Shown here: one piece after another, positions 1-8,392 of the stretch
How positions within the stretch are numbered: position 1 is the stretch's first letter
How the letters are laid out: every line of letters starts with the position of its first letter
NCBI GenBank assembly: GCA_946631935.1
Contig: CAMPAP010000004.1
Coordinates: 1-23,482 of the forward strand
Reading direction: 5' to 3'
Origin: an uncultured Lachnospiraceae bacterium
GTDB lineage: Bacteria; Bacillota; Clostridia; Lachnospirales; Lachnospiraceae
Length of the DNA stretch: 23,482 bases
Position numbers and translations under genes: made by a program
Notes under the pieces: generated by a model
Told to the model about the DNA's origin: nothing
The model's database searches: none
The model's input: only the letters and a program-made list of their open reading frames with translations

Positions 1-1218
1 ATCCTTGGTCATCTCAAGCTCGGGATTCTCGGAATCCTCAAGCATTGCAAGACAGGTAGCCATGATGATGCTTCTTGCACCCTTCTCCCAGACAGGATCA
101 TCCTTTGATTCAATGGGACAAAGAACGCTTATGAGGTCATTCAAATCCTCATACATCTCATCGTATACCTTCTGCTTCTGAACACGGATTATACCGATGA
201 GTTCCTTTCTGATGGCATATGCTTTGCCTTCATACTCATACCAGACATCACCGTACTGTGATTTGTCATTGGCAAGTTCAAGACCTTCAGCTTCTTCGAT
301 GGGATATGAATTTTCATATATCTCCTCACCGACTTTAAGATATTCCTGATACATATCATAGATGGCACCAAGAGGATTCCATCTGAATGATGAGTAAGGA
401 TCACGGAGATCAAGTACCATACAGTTGTATCCGTGCTCCTTGAGCATCTTAGAGTGCATCTGGAAAAGTTCTCCCTTAGGGTCTGTACAGATCATGGAAG
501 AACCTGCGGAAGCATGTCCGAGGATCTGGATGACGGGGTTAACGAAAGTGGTGGTTTTACCGGAACCCGTAGCACCGATGATGATACCGTGGCAGGGCGA
601 CATAAGGTTTATATCCATATCCTTTTTCTTCTGATTGTAGACGGCGTAAACCGCAATACCGTCCTTCTTCTCTTCAGAAAGAGCATTGAATTTCTTCTTC
701 GGGAACAGATCATCCCTCTCCTTGTCTGTAAGGAAACGTGAATTTTCCAGATTACCCTCAACGCCTTCAACCTTTGACCTGAGCATCTTTCCGGAATTTC
801 TTCCGGGGGTACCGTTTCCGACAGCAAAGTAGAGAACAACTATAAGTATCTCAGCAACAAATCCGTAAATATATGTGGTCCACCAAAGGAGAACACGGAA
901 ATCCAAAAACTTCGGTGTCTTAAGTCTGGGCTCTCCGGCTTCTTCAGTTTCGGCCGCGTCTGTCTGCGTATCAGCATCCACCTGGGCCTCTGCATCTGTC
1001 TGAGCCTCAGTGTCGGTCTGAACCTGCTCCTCCTTTTCAGCCTGCGTCCCGAGGCTGTACTTTACGAATTCGGGAGCATTATCGGGAACTCCGATATAAT
1101 GCCACTGGGCCATAGCAACAACGGATCCGAGGATCGCACCCAGCACCAGAAATATGGCAACGCCTATTCCCAGTTTCTTTCCAAAATCTTTTAAATTTTC
1201 TTTCCAGCTGCCACTCAT
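1..1218 (-). CDS. VirD4/TraG-like type IV coupling ATPase, 3' end outside window
   Basis: The N-terminal 406 codons are present and the frame is still open at the window edge. VirD4/TraG proteins are membrane-anchored hexameric ATPases that pass DNA or protein substrates to a type IV secretion channel. Here there is a membrane segment at about residues 14-36, then an acidic Gln/Thr/Glu/Asp-rich linker (about 57-90) on the predicted outer side, and a second hydrophobic segment at about 100-122. The Walker A motif GATGSGKTT is at 215-223, followed by CTDPKGELF, the conserved family stretch after Walker A. Walker B would lie beyond the edge. The start ATG overlaps the CPBP protease stop by four bases (ATGA), so the two are probably translationally coupled. 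No relaxase, VirB4 or other mating gene is visible, so this may be a stand-alone coupling protein or the edge of a larger locus. Family assignment is firm; the substrate is unknown. Confidence 0.88.
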   Translation of the reverse strand, partial: MSGSWKENLKDFGKKLGIGVAIFLVLGAILGSVVAMAQWHYIGVPDNAPEFVKYSLGTQAEKEEQVQTDTEAQTDAEAQVDADTQTDAAETEEAGEPRLKTPKFLDFRVLLWWTTYIYGFVAEILIVVLYFAVGNGTPGRNSGKMLRSKVEGVEGNLENSRFLTDKERDDLFPKKKFNALSEEKKDGIAVYAVYNQKKKDMDINLMSPCHGIIIGATGSGKTTTFVNPVIQILGHASAGSSMICTDPKGELFQMHSKMLKEHGYNCMVLDLRDPYSSFRWNPLGAIYDMYQEYLKVGEEIYENSYPIEEAEGLELANDKSQYGDVWYEYEGKAYAIRKELIGIIRVQKQKVYDEMYEDLNDLISVLCPIESKDDPVWEKGARSIIMATCLAMLEDSENPELEMTKD

Positions 1219-2081
1219 TTTGTTCTCACTTTCAAAGCAATGTTAATCTTTTCTGTATATATCATTGCAAGCAGTACGGAGACCGATAGTCCCAGGATGC
1301 CGTAACAGGCGATCAGGATCTTACTTCCGTATAAAGCTGCATTAAGTTTTTCGTTTTCCGTAATGAAGAGGTTGACTATCGCTGTTGCGTTAAATCCTAT
1401 GTGAAGCATGACGCCGTATGCGATGTTATCTTCTTTCATGGATACTTTAGCCATTATCTGTCCGAGCAAAAATGCATACAGTATCCAGAGAATGCTTCCG
1501 TGCAGAAGGGCAAATATGATACTCGAAAGAAGCACTGCCCATTTCTCGGGGAGTTTTTCCAGAAATGTATTCAGCATATACCCGCGGAATACGATCTCTT
1601 CGGTAACGGGGGCGGTAAAAAGTATTGTCAGCATCGTGAAGATCAGATCCCTTCCCAGATACATCTTCTGCGATGCATTATGATAACCGACAGTCAAAAA
1701 GAATTTTGGCAGCAGGGTCAGAAGTGCGCTTACCGCGGTTGCCGAAGCAAATCCGAAAATGAAAAAGCAGACAGCATTAAGCGGTTTCATCTCTCTGAAA
1801 AAAAGTGTGGCATCCTGCGAAAGAGTGGTCCCTTTTTTCTTAGCTTTTCTGTGAAATATGAAAAGAGCAAGAAATATACCCAGTGCGGAATAAAAATTGG
1901 CACCATAAGAAAAGAACTCTTCCATGGTCATGTCTGGATGTCCGAAGACATATCCGACAGCCATACAAAAACTCGGTAACAGTGCATACAGCGCCAGAGG
2001 CCACAGAGCCCTGAACGCCATTGCCGTATACATCCATATTTTCTGCTGCAATGTCAGCTCTTTTGTGGAGCTATCCGCCAT
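1215..2081 (-). CDS. CPBP-family (CAAX protease/Abi) intramembrane metalloprotease
   Basis: A 288-aa polytopic membrane protein with roughly six to eight hydrophobic segments. The CPBP (Rce1/Abi) signature is intact: EEIVFR at 161-166 (EExxxR), a histidine in FALLHGS at 194, and HIGFN at 227-231 (HxxxN). These residues place the catalytic glutamates and histidines within the membrane. Family members act as CAAX-type proteases, bacteriocin-immunity or maturation proteins, or have unknown roles. It lies nine bases after the STAS gene and its stop overlaps the start of the VirD4-like gene, so all are in one transcript. The neighbours do not reveal its substrate; processing or protection linked to the secretion ATPase is only a guess. 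Its length is normal for the family. Confidence 0.88.
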   Translation of the reverse strand: MADSSTKELTLQQKIWMYTAMAFRALWPLALYALLPSFCMAVGYVFGHPDMTMEEFFSYGANFYSALGIFLALFIFHRKAKKKGTTLSQDATLFFREMKPLNAVCFFIFGFASATAVSALLTLLPKFFLTVGYHNASQKMYLGRDLIFTMLTILFTAPVTEEIVFRGYMLNTFLEKLPEKWAVLLSSIIFALLHGSILWILYAFLLGQIMAKVSMKEDNIAYGVMLHIGFNATAIVNLFITENEKLNAALYGSKILIACYGILGLSVSVLLAMIYTEKINIALKVRTK

Positions 2082-2090
2082 AACCGACCT

Positions 2091-2375
2091 TTAATCCTCC
2101 AGTGTCAGAAGACCGGAAAAGCCGGTAACATCAAACACGCTTCTGACGGTTTCGGATACGTTTCTGATAAGCATGACACCGCCGTGCTTGTTTACTTCCT
2201 TCTGCATGGTAAGAAGCGCACGAAGTCCTACTGATGAAATGTAAACTGTCTCAGCCATGTCAACAACGAGATCATATATCCCCTTATCGGCAAAAGCTTT
2301 CAGATCCTCGGAAAACTTGGGAGCGGTCTTGATATCGATCCTCTTCTCTGCCTTATAAACGTTCTCTTCAGCCAT
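2091..2375 (-). CDS. STAS-domain anti-sigma factor antagonist (SpoIIAA/RsbV-like)
   Basis: A 94-aa single-domain STAS protein. The start is the ATG at 2375 because AGGAGG lies just upstream; the reading frame extends further but lies inside the preceding gene. The segment YISSVGLRAL (residues 45-54) matches the phosphorylated-serine loop (SSxGL) of SpoIIAA/RsbV. In the known partner switch the unphosphorylated form binds an RsbW-type kinase and frees its target, and a PP2C phosphatase removes the phosphate. Both partner types are encoded in this window (an RsbW-like ATPase at 11171-11581 and a SpoIIE/RsbU-like phosphatase at 13794-15404), but in another operon about 9 kb away. Whether they work together is inference. 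It overlaps the upstream DUF1292 gene by eight bases. Confidence 0.9.
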   Translation of the reverse strand: MAEENVYKAEKRIDIKTAPKFSEDLKAFADKGIYDLVVDMAETVYISSVGLRALLTMQKEVNKHGGVMLIRNVSETVRSVFDVTGFSGLLTLED

Positions 2376-2820
2376 TTTTATCATCCTCCTCTTCATCAAG
2401 GTATACGGGTTTGCCGTCATCATCAAAAACAAAAAGTCTGCCGTTTTCATCCTCGTAGCAATATTCTTCATCTTCCTGAGACTCTTCAAATTCGCGCTGT
2501 CTCATTTCAAAAAGTTCTTCCTCGGAAAGAAGATCATTGTCCACTATGTATTCATCCGTCTCAACTTCTCCGTTGAGGATGGCTTCGGCCTGTTTTGACA
2601 CATATTCATATTCGGCATCGTCTGTGATGTCATCAAAGATCATCTCATCATTTGCTCCCGCGTGAAAACCGAGAATGACAAGATTCTCATTGCCTCCTTC
2701 GCCTTCCGGCTGAAGAACTATATATTCTTTTTTTTCTATGGCAAAAGTAAGAACCGGGATAAATGCCAGTTCTTCTCCTTTGTCATTTCCAAGTATCAGT
2801 CTCGAATATTCCTGTTCCAA
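2368..2820 (-). CDS. DUF1292 family protein, acidic, TTG start
   Basis: A 150-aa, very acidic protein. The N-terminal part (about residues 7-65) resembles DUF1292: a strand-rich segment with the pattern of a residue D/E-G-E, a hydrophobic strand, KKEYIVLQP, and later LVILGFHAG. The C-terminal half is strongly Glu/Asp-rich and ends EEEDDKNG. The family has no established biochemical function. I chose the TTG at 2820 because GGAGG stands seven bases before it and no ATG occurs in the first 50 codons. It is the first gene of the operon with STAS, CPBP and VirD4-like genes, served by a strong promoter about 110 bases upstream. The stop lies inside the STAS gene. Confidence 0.75.
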   Translation of the reverse strand: MEQEYSRLILGNDKGEELAFIPVLTFAIEKKEYIVLQPEGEGGNENLVILGFHAGANDEMIFDDITDDAEYEYVSKQAEAILNGEVETDEYIVDNDLLSEEELFEMRQREFEESQEDEEYCYEDENGRLFVFDDDGKPVYLDEEEDDKNG

Positions 2821-2922
2821 ATTGAGGCCTCCGGTCTTTCGTGAAAAACGGAATTTTTCACCTTAATATTTATCGGTTAAAGATCCAATAAGGTTATAAT
2901 TTGGCATATTATAACGAATATT

Positions 2923-2951
2923 ATTCTACAATTTATACAAGATATAGTCAA
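2923..2951 (-). promoter_or_regulatory. sigma-A type promoter of the DUF1292-STAS-CPBP-VirD4 operon
   Basis: On the minus strand TTGACT (2951-2946) is separated by exactly 17 bases from TAGAAT (2928-2923), a near-consensus housekeeping promoter. Transcription would start near 2916, leaving about 95 bases of leader before the TTG start at 2820. The 3008-6505 gene ends just upstream on the same strand with no convincing terminator, so read-through from that operon is also possible. Confidence 0.75.
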
Positions 2952-3007
2952 TTCTCTTGTATATATTGAAGCATTTGAAGAGTTATCCGCCGCCAAACGG
3001 CCAAACC

Positions 3008-6000
3008 TTATTTTTTAACGGACTGTTTTACGGGAGGCTCCTTCTGGTCCTCATCCATGGATATCTTTGAGAATCTGTCAGAGCCATTCTTAGGCTGATC
3101 CTTCTTTGATGATTTCTTTGATTCCTTATTTGATTCCTTCTTCGGGTCCTTCTTGGAAGTTTTCTTTGCGGGAAGTGAATTTCTCTTCTTTCCGTTATTT
3201 ATAAGGTTTCCGTCATCTCCATCAACAAGCAGTCTGAAACTGAGACGGTTGTCATCCACATCCTCTTCTTCAATGAGGTTGTTGAGATTTACCTGGTTGC
3301 CCTTGTGTCCCACTGTATTTCTCTGAGGCTGGTTTGCCATGGGTCCCGGGATCTCCACCCTTGAATGGTTGACAACAGCAAAGTCTCCCTGAACATTCAG
3401 ATCAAGCCCGCCGCCGTTAAGTTCGATATGTTCCTGTCCCATCTGGACATCCAGGGCTTTTGAAGGATCAAGAAGCATGCTGCTCTTTGTTGTGGCAACT
3501 TTCATTGCCATTGCTTTGATATTGTTGGCAAGTGTCAGTCTCTGGGCTCCGCACTTTCCAAAGAAATATGAGGTTCCGCCGCCCTTTTCCGCTATCTTAT
3601 TTGCGTAGGCAAATGAAGCTTTTGTAAGATCAAGATATTTTTCCCTGTATTCATTTAGTGAAGCCGAATCATCAAGAGAAACAACTGCCATCAGCGCTTT
3701 CTTCATGTCGGTAAACTGTCTGGAGTCTCTCTCTTCATTTACTCCGAGAGTCATGAGTTTGTTAAGGTATCTTACTGCTTCTCTTCTGGATGATGCATAG
3801 AATGATGACCAGGTTCTTGCAGTTTCTCCCTTTCCTCTTTTTTCCCAATCTGCAAGGGAATTATCTCTTTCCTTATATTTATCGGCAGTGATCTGTGACA
3901 AGGACTTATCAGCGATTTCCTGAGTGCTGAACAGAGTCTTCGATTCCATATTAAATGTCCTGATATGGCCGTAGATCCGTTCCGCTACCTTTGAAAAACG
4001 CTCATCCAGCTTTTTGTCGCTGCTCCAGGGCAGTCTGCCCTCACCTCTGTGGACTTCAAGAATATTCTTAATGCTTTTTTCCAGAGCAAGATACTGCCGG
4101 GGACTCTTGTTAAGATCAAGTTTTTCTGCCTGCCCCATAAGCTCTGTCAGAGCCATCACGTCGGATATGCGCTTTGATTCGTTTCCCTCGGCCATAACAA
4201 GAAGGTCATCCTTAAGGATTCCGTAATTGACGCAGTGAATTCCCAACTGTGTCACTTCATCGGAAAATGTGCGGTAATCTTCTCTTGTCTTGGAAAGTCT
4301 CTTTATATAATTGTCTTCGGTCTGCATGAGGATATACAGATCGCACAGCGCCATCCATTCGCCGTTCTTGGTTATATCCTCGGGATTGCCGTCATTTTTC
4401 TTATCGATGTCACCGGTATGACTCTTATGAGTGCTTATATATTCCCTGAGCCGGGCAAGAGTCTGTTCTCTCAAAAGGACGATCTTTTCGGGATCCTCCA
4501 TTTCACCTTCACGTGCTATCTGCTCTTTTAAAAATGCATATTCGGGATTGGTGGAATTTTTAAGGATCTCGAGTTTTTCAGCCATCTCCATGAGATTGTT
4601 CTGTCTCTCTTCCTCGCTTTTGTAAAGAAGAGTATCAGGATGATCCACAAACCAGTTTTTTACAGACTCCCTGATGTTACTCTGTCTTACATTCTGGGAT
4701 TCGTTGTATCTTCCGTCGGGATCTACCAGTCTGATAAGATGATCGACCTGGGAATATCTTGTGACACGAAAGAGATTACGCTTATCGTCTGAAATGTATA
4801 CTCCAAGAGGGAGATCATTAACTCCGCTTCCTCTGTAATATGCCCCGGATTCCATATCAAAATATCCGTACTGATGAGCCATTCCGTCACCTGCTTCACC
4901 GGTCTGTGACATATCAACGCCTTCAAGTCCGACGCCGTGAGGAGTCGTGCCTATTATAAGCCTGTCCTGGCCTCTGGTTCTCTGGTTTCTGAAACCAAGT
5001 CCAAAGCTTTCCTTGTCTGCAAGGATAGTGAAAATGGTGGTGGAATTTACATTGGGATACTTGGAAAGATCCGGACGTCTTCTTCTGGCATCGATAACAT
5101 CAGGTCCGGGAACGGGGTCTCTCTGGACAAGGTCAAATGACACAAGATCCGCAAACCCTTCATATCCCTTGAGGGAATAAAGCCAGTCAGAGATCTCGGC
5201 AACAGTTTCACTGGCAGTGACTGCTCCTCTGCTGTGTCCTGAGATATTTATGTGAATGGGCTCCTGAACAAAATTCGGATTACCTTTGTTTTCCATCCAG
5301 GTCTTCATATAAGGCTCAAGAAACTGCTTTGCGATCTCTAAACCGAGCTTTGTATTGTTTGTGATGGAATAAGCACCCTGATCCAAAAGACCAAGTCCGT
5401 CGGCAGAAGGCCCGGGGAATGTGTAACGGATCTTTTTCTTTCCGTCCCTGATGGTTTCCTTCCTGCGGAGGTGATGGTCCGTGGTATCGATATTACCGAC
5501 TTTATTGATCCTGGGACCGTACTGTGCCCTGAGGGCATCCGTCATAACCTTGTCGCCGGCGCCTTCATCCTTGACCTTTCCGCTGAGACCGTGATGCTCC
5601 TTCCTGGTCTGGGCATAGCCGGTGCCTGCAAAATCAAGTTCAAGCACGATGCCGCCCTCATCCATCTGGCGGTTTCCGCGCGCATTGAACATAGGCACTG
5701 TACGGTCCTGCACATTGTCGGATTTATATTTTTCATCAAGCTGATCATAAACATGACCGCCATAGATAAGCTTTATGGCATCTCTCTGTATCATGTTTAC
5801 GTGATATTTTCTCTGGGACTGGTTCAGTTCATGATTGTCCAGCTCTTCCTGTGTGAGCTTGGGGAGAACATATTCTCCGCGCCTTCTTATATTATTTCTC
5901 GATTCTTCGGATATATTGGCATTGTGGACAATTCCTCTTTCACGAAGCTTCTTTCTCTGGGCTTTCTGCTGTTCACTTTCACCGCTTATCTTAGCAACAT

Positions 6001-6505
6001 AATAAGGGTTAAATGCTCCCTCTTTTCTGAGTTCCTCATGAAGCTCCCTGTCATTTGGATACTCTTCTGCCAGCGGACGTTTTGTGGTCACTTGCCTGAA
6101 AAGAGGTATCAGTTTCTCCTGATCCTGGGGAGTAAAATCCGCAACCACATTAAACATCTCTGCAAGGAGTTCCTGTCTGGATCTGTAGGTGTTCAGCACG
6201 GTTGTTTTCATCAGATTGATGTAATAGTTGCCCAGATTCCCGGCCTGTTCATTAGGCGCACTTTTAACCGCATCATAAAAAGCATCAATAAGTTCAAGGT
6301 CATCAAGATTCCATCCGTTATCAAGCATGCTGAACTTAAACTCATCCTTTTCAACCTGCTCCGCGGGAGCATTACTGGATTCATTCAATGCCCTGACAGT
6401 TATCTTATAATCCCTGATACGGTTCTTAATATCAGCAGGGGTAAGTTCTTCATTTCTTTTATCTGTATTGTATACTTCTATATATGCAAGTTCCTCTTCG
6501 CGCAT
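3008..6505 (-). CDS. 1165-aa multidomain protein with alpha/beta-hydrolase (lipase-like) domain
   Basis: A large, soluble protein with no visible signal peptide or membrane segment. Residues 1-265 are helical and unrecognised. Residues about 268-600 form an alpha/beta-hydrolase-like domain: DRTV...GNRQ, LDFAGTGY, EHHG, then the nucleophile elbow ISGHSRGA (Ser425), RDPVPGPD (candidate acid Asp463) and TPHGVGLEGVD (candidate His523). The 842-aa protein at 19770-22298 has the same blocks with nearly identical spacing (Ser to Asp 38 residues in both). After a shared WF..H....YKSEEE region come two copies of a helical module (about 800-848 and 927-992). The tail (1106-1165) is Lys/Ser-rich, with KRNSLP followed by repeated KK and SKK. 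The start is the ATG at 6505; AAAGGA sits within the 3' end of the 187-aa gene, four bases upstream. Hydrolase activity is inferred from motifs; substrate and location are unknown. DUF2235/Tle-like phospholipases are a possible distant relation. Confidence 0.8.
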   Translation of the reverse strand: MREEELAYIEVYNTDKRNEELTPADIKNRIRDYKITVRALNESSNAPAEQVEKDEFKFSMLDNGWNLDDLELIDAFYDAVKSAPNEQAGNLGNYYINLMKTTVLNTYRSRQELLAEMFNVVADFTPQDQEKLIPLFRQVTTKRPLAEEYPNDRELHEELRKEGAFNPYYVAKISGESEQQKAQRKKLRERGIVHNANISEESRNNIRRRGEYVLPKLTQEELDNHELNQSQRKYHVNMIQRDAIKLIYGGHVYDQLDEKYKSDNVQDRTVPMFNARGNRQMDEGGIVLELDFAGTGYAQTRKEHHGLSGKVKDEGAGDKVMTDALRAQYGPRINKVGNIDTTDHHLRRKETIRDGKKKIRYTFPGPSADGLGLLDQGAYSITNNTKLGLEIAKQFLEPYMKTWMENKGNPNFVQEPIHINISGHSRGAVTASETVAEISDWLYSLKGYEGFADLVSFDLVQRDPVPGPDVIDARRRRPDLSKYPNVNSTTIFTILADKESFGLGFRNQRTRGQDRLIIGTTPHGVGLEGVDMSQTGEAGDGMAHQYGYFDMESGAYYRGSGVNDLPLGVYISDDKRNLFRVTRYSQVDHLIRLVDPDGRYNESQNVRQSNIRESVKNWFVDHPDTLLYKSEEERQNNLMEMAEKLEILKNSTNPEYAFLKEQIAREGEMEDPEKIVLLREQTLARLREYISTHKSHTGDIDKKNDGNPEDITKNGEWMALCDLYILMQTEDNYIKRLSKTREDYRTFSDEVTQLGIHCVNYGILKDDLLVMAEGNESKRISDVMALTELMGQAEKLDLNKSPRQYLALEKSIKNILEVHRGEGRLPWSSDKKLDERFSKVAERIYGHIRTFNMESKTLFSTQEIADKSLSQITADKYKERDNSLADWEKRGKGETARTWSSFYASSRREAVRYLNKLMTLGVNEERDSRQFTDMKKALMAVVSLDDSASLNEYREKYLDLTKASFAYANKIAEKGGGTSYFFGKCGAQRLTLANNIKAMAMKVATTKSSMLLDPSKALDVQMGQEHIELNGGGLDLNVQGDFAVVNHSRVEIPGPMANQPQRNTVGHKGNQVNLNNLIEEEDVDDNRLSFRLLVDGDDGNLINNGKKRNSLPAKKTSKKDPKKESNKESKKSSKKDQPKNGSDRFSKISMDEDQKEPPVKQSVKK

Positions 6506-6509
6506 AATG

Positions 6510-7073
6510 CTACTTTTCCTTTCTTAACTGATTCCTCTTCAAAAATTTATCATCCGAAAGTTCAAGATCTTTTGTATCGTTACCGGGCTTTTTATCACGT
6601 TTTCTTACGTAATCTTTCCCGATGATCTCTTCATCGATCTTTCCCCGTATCTTTCGGATCTGTGACTTAAGATACAGCTTGTCCTCTTTATCCAGCTCCG
6701 CATTTTCTTTTCCCTCATGTTTTTTCTTAAGGCTGTCAACGATCAGGTTCAGGGGATCTATAAGAAATGTTTCGATGATCTTTGCCGTTGTGGGGTAGTC
6801 AAACACCTTGCTCATGGTGATAAGGCTGAAGACCATATCCTGAAGCTGCCTTCGCCTCATTGCGGTTTCATATTCCTTCTCCATTTCCTTTTCAAGTGGA
6901 GTCTTTTCCCGCTGAGCCTCATCCCCTTCGGACATATTCTTTAGCTCATACTTAAGGACGGCCTCAACATCATCCACGCATTCCTCAAGACTCTTAAGAT
7001 CTTCGGAACTTCCCATGACTTCCATAAAAACATCATTCAGGAAAAAAACGATTTTTTCTGCTGTTTCATTCAT
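6510..7073 (-). CDS. hypothetical 187-aa helical protein
   Basis: Not recognised. The protein is charged and predicted mostly helical, with an acidic N-terminal half, a more hydrophobic stretch at about 78-112 (QDMVFSLITMSKVF and FLIDPLNLIVDSL), and a very basic C-terminal tail (KDYVRKRDKK, LKRNQLRKEK). There is no signal peptide and no clear membrane helix. It sits 32 bases after the 378-aa gene and four bases before the 1165-aa hydrolase gene, so it is very likely co-transcribed with both. Its small size and position directly before the hydrolase gene would suit a partner or chaperone, but nothing in the sequence proves that. The ribosome binding site is weak (GGGG about nine bases before the ATG). 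Confidence 0.7.
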   Translation of the reverse strand: MNETAEKIVFFLNDVFMEVMGSSEDLKSLEECVDDVEAVLKYELKNMSEGDEAQREKTPLEKEMEKEYETAMRRRQLQDMVFSLITMSKVFDYPTTAKIIETFLIDPLNLIVDSLKKKHEGKENAELDKEDKLYLKSQIRKIRGKIDEEIIGKDYVRKRDKKPGNDTKDLELSDDKFLKRNQLRKEK

Positions 7074-7105
7074 ATATTAGCCCCGGACTGTCTGCCTGAA
7101 ATGTT

Positions 7106-8242
7106 TTATTTTTTCTTTGGTACCACAGGCTTATTATTCTCAAGAACATCCTTTGATGCCGCAAGTTCTTTTTCAGCCTGAACAGGATGTCTGAGAGATT
7201 TATAATCCGGCTTATTCTTAAGCCCCCTTGCCTCATTTTCTTCTTTTACAAGCTGTTTAAGATTTGTTTTCTTATGAACAGAAGGATCTCTTTCTTCCTT
7301 TGCCTCGGTGATCTTTTCGGATCTTTTAACTTCTTTTTCCTTGTGAAAATTCTCCGAAAGATCGGCAAGTTCAAGGGTATGGGCATCCAGTCTTCCCTGT
7401 ATGTCATAAAGGGGTATCTTGTCATTTTCCAGATGCCCGGACATCTCATCAAATTCTTTTCCGAATTTACCTGCATATTCGGCGATATTTGAAGCTATCT
7501 CAAGGCCATCCTTTTTCACGCCCTCTACAGCATCCTTGTAATCCCTGTTATAAGCATCCGCTGCATCCTTCAGGCCTTTTAGCACGCCTCTTATATCACT
7601 GAGACTTGAGTGATCATCAAGTCTGTCAAATTTTTCTGCGGCTTCATAAAGATTATCAAGGCCTTCGGTATCTCCTCCCTCTTCAAGGAGTTTTTTCAGA
7701 TCCTTTCTGTAGATCTTCAGCCTGTTTTTAAGGGTTCCGATACCATTTTCCACCGCTTCGAGAGCACTCTGCCTGACGGCGGTCTGAACCATCTCCTCCT
7801 CAAGCTCTTCAGGAGTGACATCCGAAGGATCAATAGTCGGAGTAAGGCCTATCTGCTGGTAAGTCATTTCTCTGTGAAGTCCCGAATACAGCTGGCGTAC
7901 CAGATTTACTTTCTGCTTACTCTCCTCTGCAGGCTCAGGATTATTCTGAATATATTCTTCGCAAAGACTTGTCAGCTCCTTTGCGGTATCCGAAATAAGC
8001 TTTCTGTCTCCGGATGAACCAACATCAAGAAACAGCCTCAGCTGCTCTTTGATACGCTTTATCGCAGGATCATCAATTGCCGGATCGTCCGGAAGGTCTT
8101 CGATCTCCTGCATTATCTCCAGATTTCTGTCAAGCATATATTCATGTTCATGCTCATTCTCATAGGAATAGTTCCATTCAACATCCGTTCCTGTTACTTT
8201 GTCGATTATCTCTTCTGTTACGTTAAGATCGAGAAAACTCAT
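7106..8242 (-). CDS. hypothetical 378-aa acidic helical protein, first gene of the hydrolase operon
   Basis: Not recognised. The protein is rich in Glu, Lys and Asp with long predicted helices or coiled coils, and has no signal peptide or membrane segment. An odd EHEHEY run lies near residue 30. Residues about 189-253 (GLDNLYEAAEKFDRL, then SSLSDIRGVLKGLKDA and ADAYNRDYKDA) resemble the helical module in the C-terminal parts of the 842-, 1165-, 691- and 634-aa proteins here. The C-terminal tail is basic and ends VVPKKK. GAGGTG lies just before the ATG at 8242. The gene heads the operon 378 aa - 187 aa - 1165 aa and is driven by the shared 11-base-repeat promoter at 8325-8361. Function unknown. 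Confidence 0.75.
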   Translation of the reverse strand: MSFLDLNVTEEIIDKVTGTDVEWNYSYENEHEHEYMLDRNLEIMQEIEDLPDDPAIDDPAIKRIKEQLRLFLDVGSSGDRKLISDTAKELTSLCEEYIQNNPEPAEESKQKVNLVRQLYSGLHREMTYQQIGLTPTIDPSDVTPEELEEEMVQTAVRQSALEAVENGIGTLKNRLKIYRKDLKKLLEEGGDTEGLDNLYEAAEKFDRLDDHSSLSDIRGVLKGLKDAADAYNRDYKDAVEGVKKDGLEIASNIAEYAGKFGKEFDEMSGHLENDKIPLYDIQGRLDAHTLELADLSENFHKEKEVKRSEKITEAKEERDPSVHKKTNLKQLVKEENEARGLKNKPDYKSLRHPVQAEKELAASKDVLENNKPVVPKKK

Positions 8243-8324
8243 ATCTTCACCTCATAAACCAAATGATTTATCGTATCAGCCCCAAATCAGGACGCAATAA
8301 TCTACTATCCGATCATCAAGCTAT

Positions 8325-8361
8325 ATGATAAAGGGTAAAGCGTAGCAAAAGCGAAACAAAG
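8325..8361 (-). promoter_or_regulatory. shared activator-type promoter, site A (378-aa operon)
   Basis: On the minus strand GTTTCGCTTTTGCTACG occupies 8357-8341, then ten bases, then the -10 box TATCAT at 8330-8325. The element is two direct repeats, TTGTTTCGC and TTGCTACGC, whose starts are 11 bases apart. No TTGACA-like -35 box is present, which points to an activator-dependent promoter. The leader to the ATG at 8242 is about 75 bases. Sites B (15531-15565) and C (22343-22377) have the same structure and spacing. The element abuts the terminator of the kinase operon. Confidence 0.8.
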
Positions 8362-8362
8362 A

Positions 8363-8387
8363 AAAATGCCCGATAAACGGGCATTTT
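8363..8387 (-). terminator. rho-independent terminator of the signalling operon
   Basis: A perfect ten-base stem, AAAATGCCCG against CGGGCATTTT, encloses a five-base loop. It lies just after the stop of the histidine kinase gene, and on the minus strand is followed by TTTTTCTTT. Because promoter site A starts directly behind it, this hairpin insulates the hydrolase operon from the signalling operon upstream of it. Confidence 0.88.
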
Positions 8388-8392
8388 TTGAT

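Noticed and set aside
1..1218. An integrative conjugative element
   Set aside because: Only the coupling ATPase is visible; no relaxase, VirB4, integrase or attachment site lies in the window, so the claim would be unsupported.
1401..1979. A 192-codon plus-strand frame opposite the CPBP protease gene
   Set aside because: The minus strand carries intact EExxxR and HxxxN motifs and operon overlaps on both sides; the plus frame has none of this.
2376..2489. Longer start for the STAS gene
   Set aside because: The extension lies inside the DUF1292 gene, while the ATG at 2375 has AGGAGG directly upstream and yields a normal STAS length.
2975..3007. GC-rich repeat GTTTGGC twice, considered as terminator for the 1165-aa gene
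   Set aside because: The copies are direct, not inverted; only a three- to four-base stem can form and there is no T run.
5471..6625. A 384-codon open frame on the plus strand, opposite the 1165-aa gene
   Set aside because: It is an antisense shadow: it covers the start of the conserved hydrolase domain of the minus-strand gene, lacks a convincing ribosome binding site and promoter, and its product resembles nothing.
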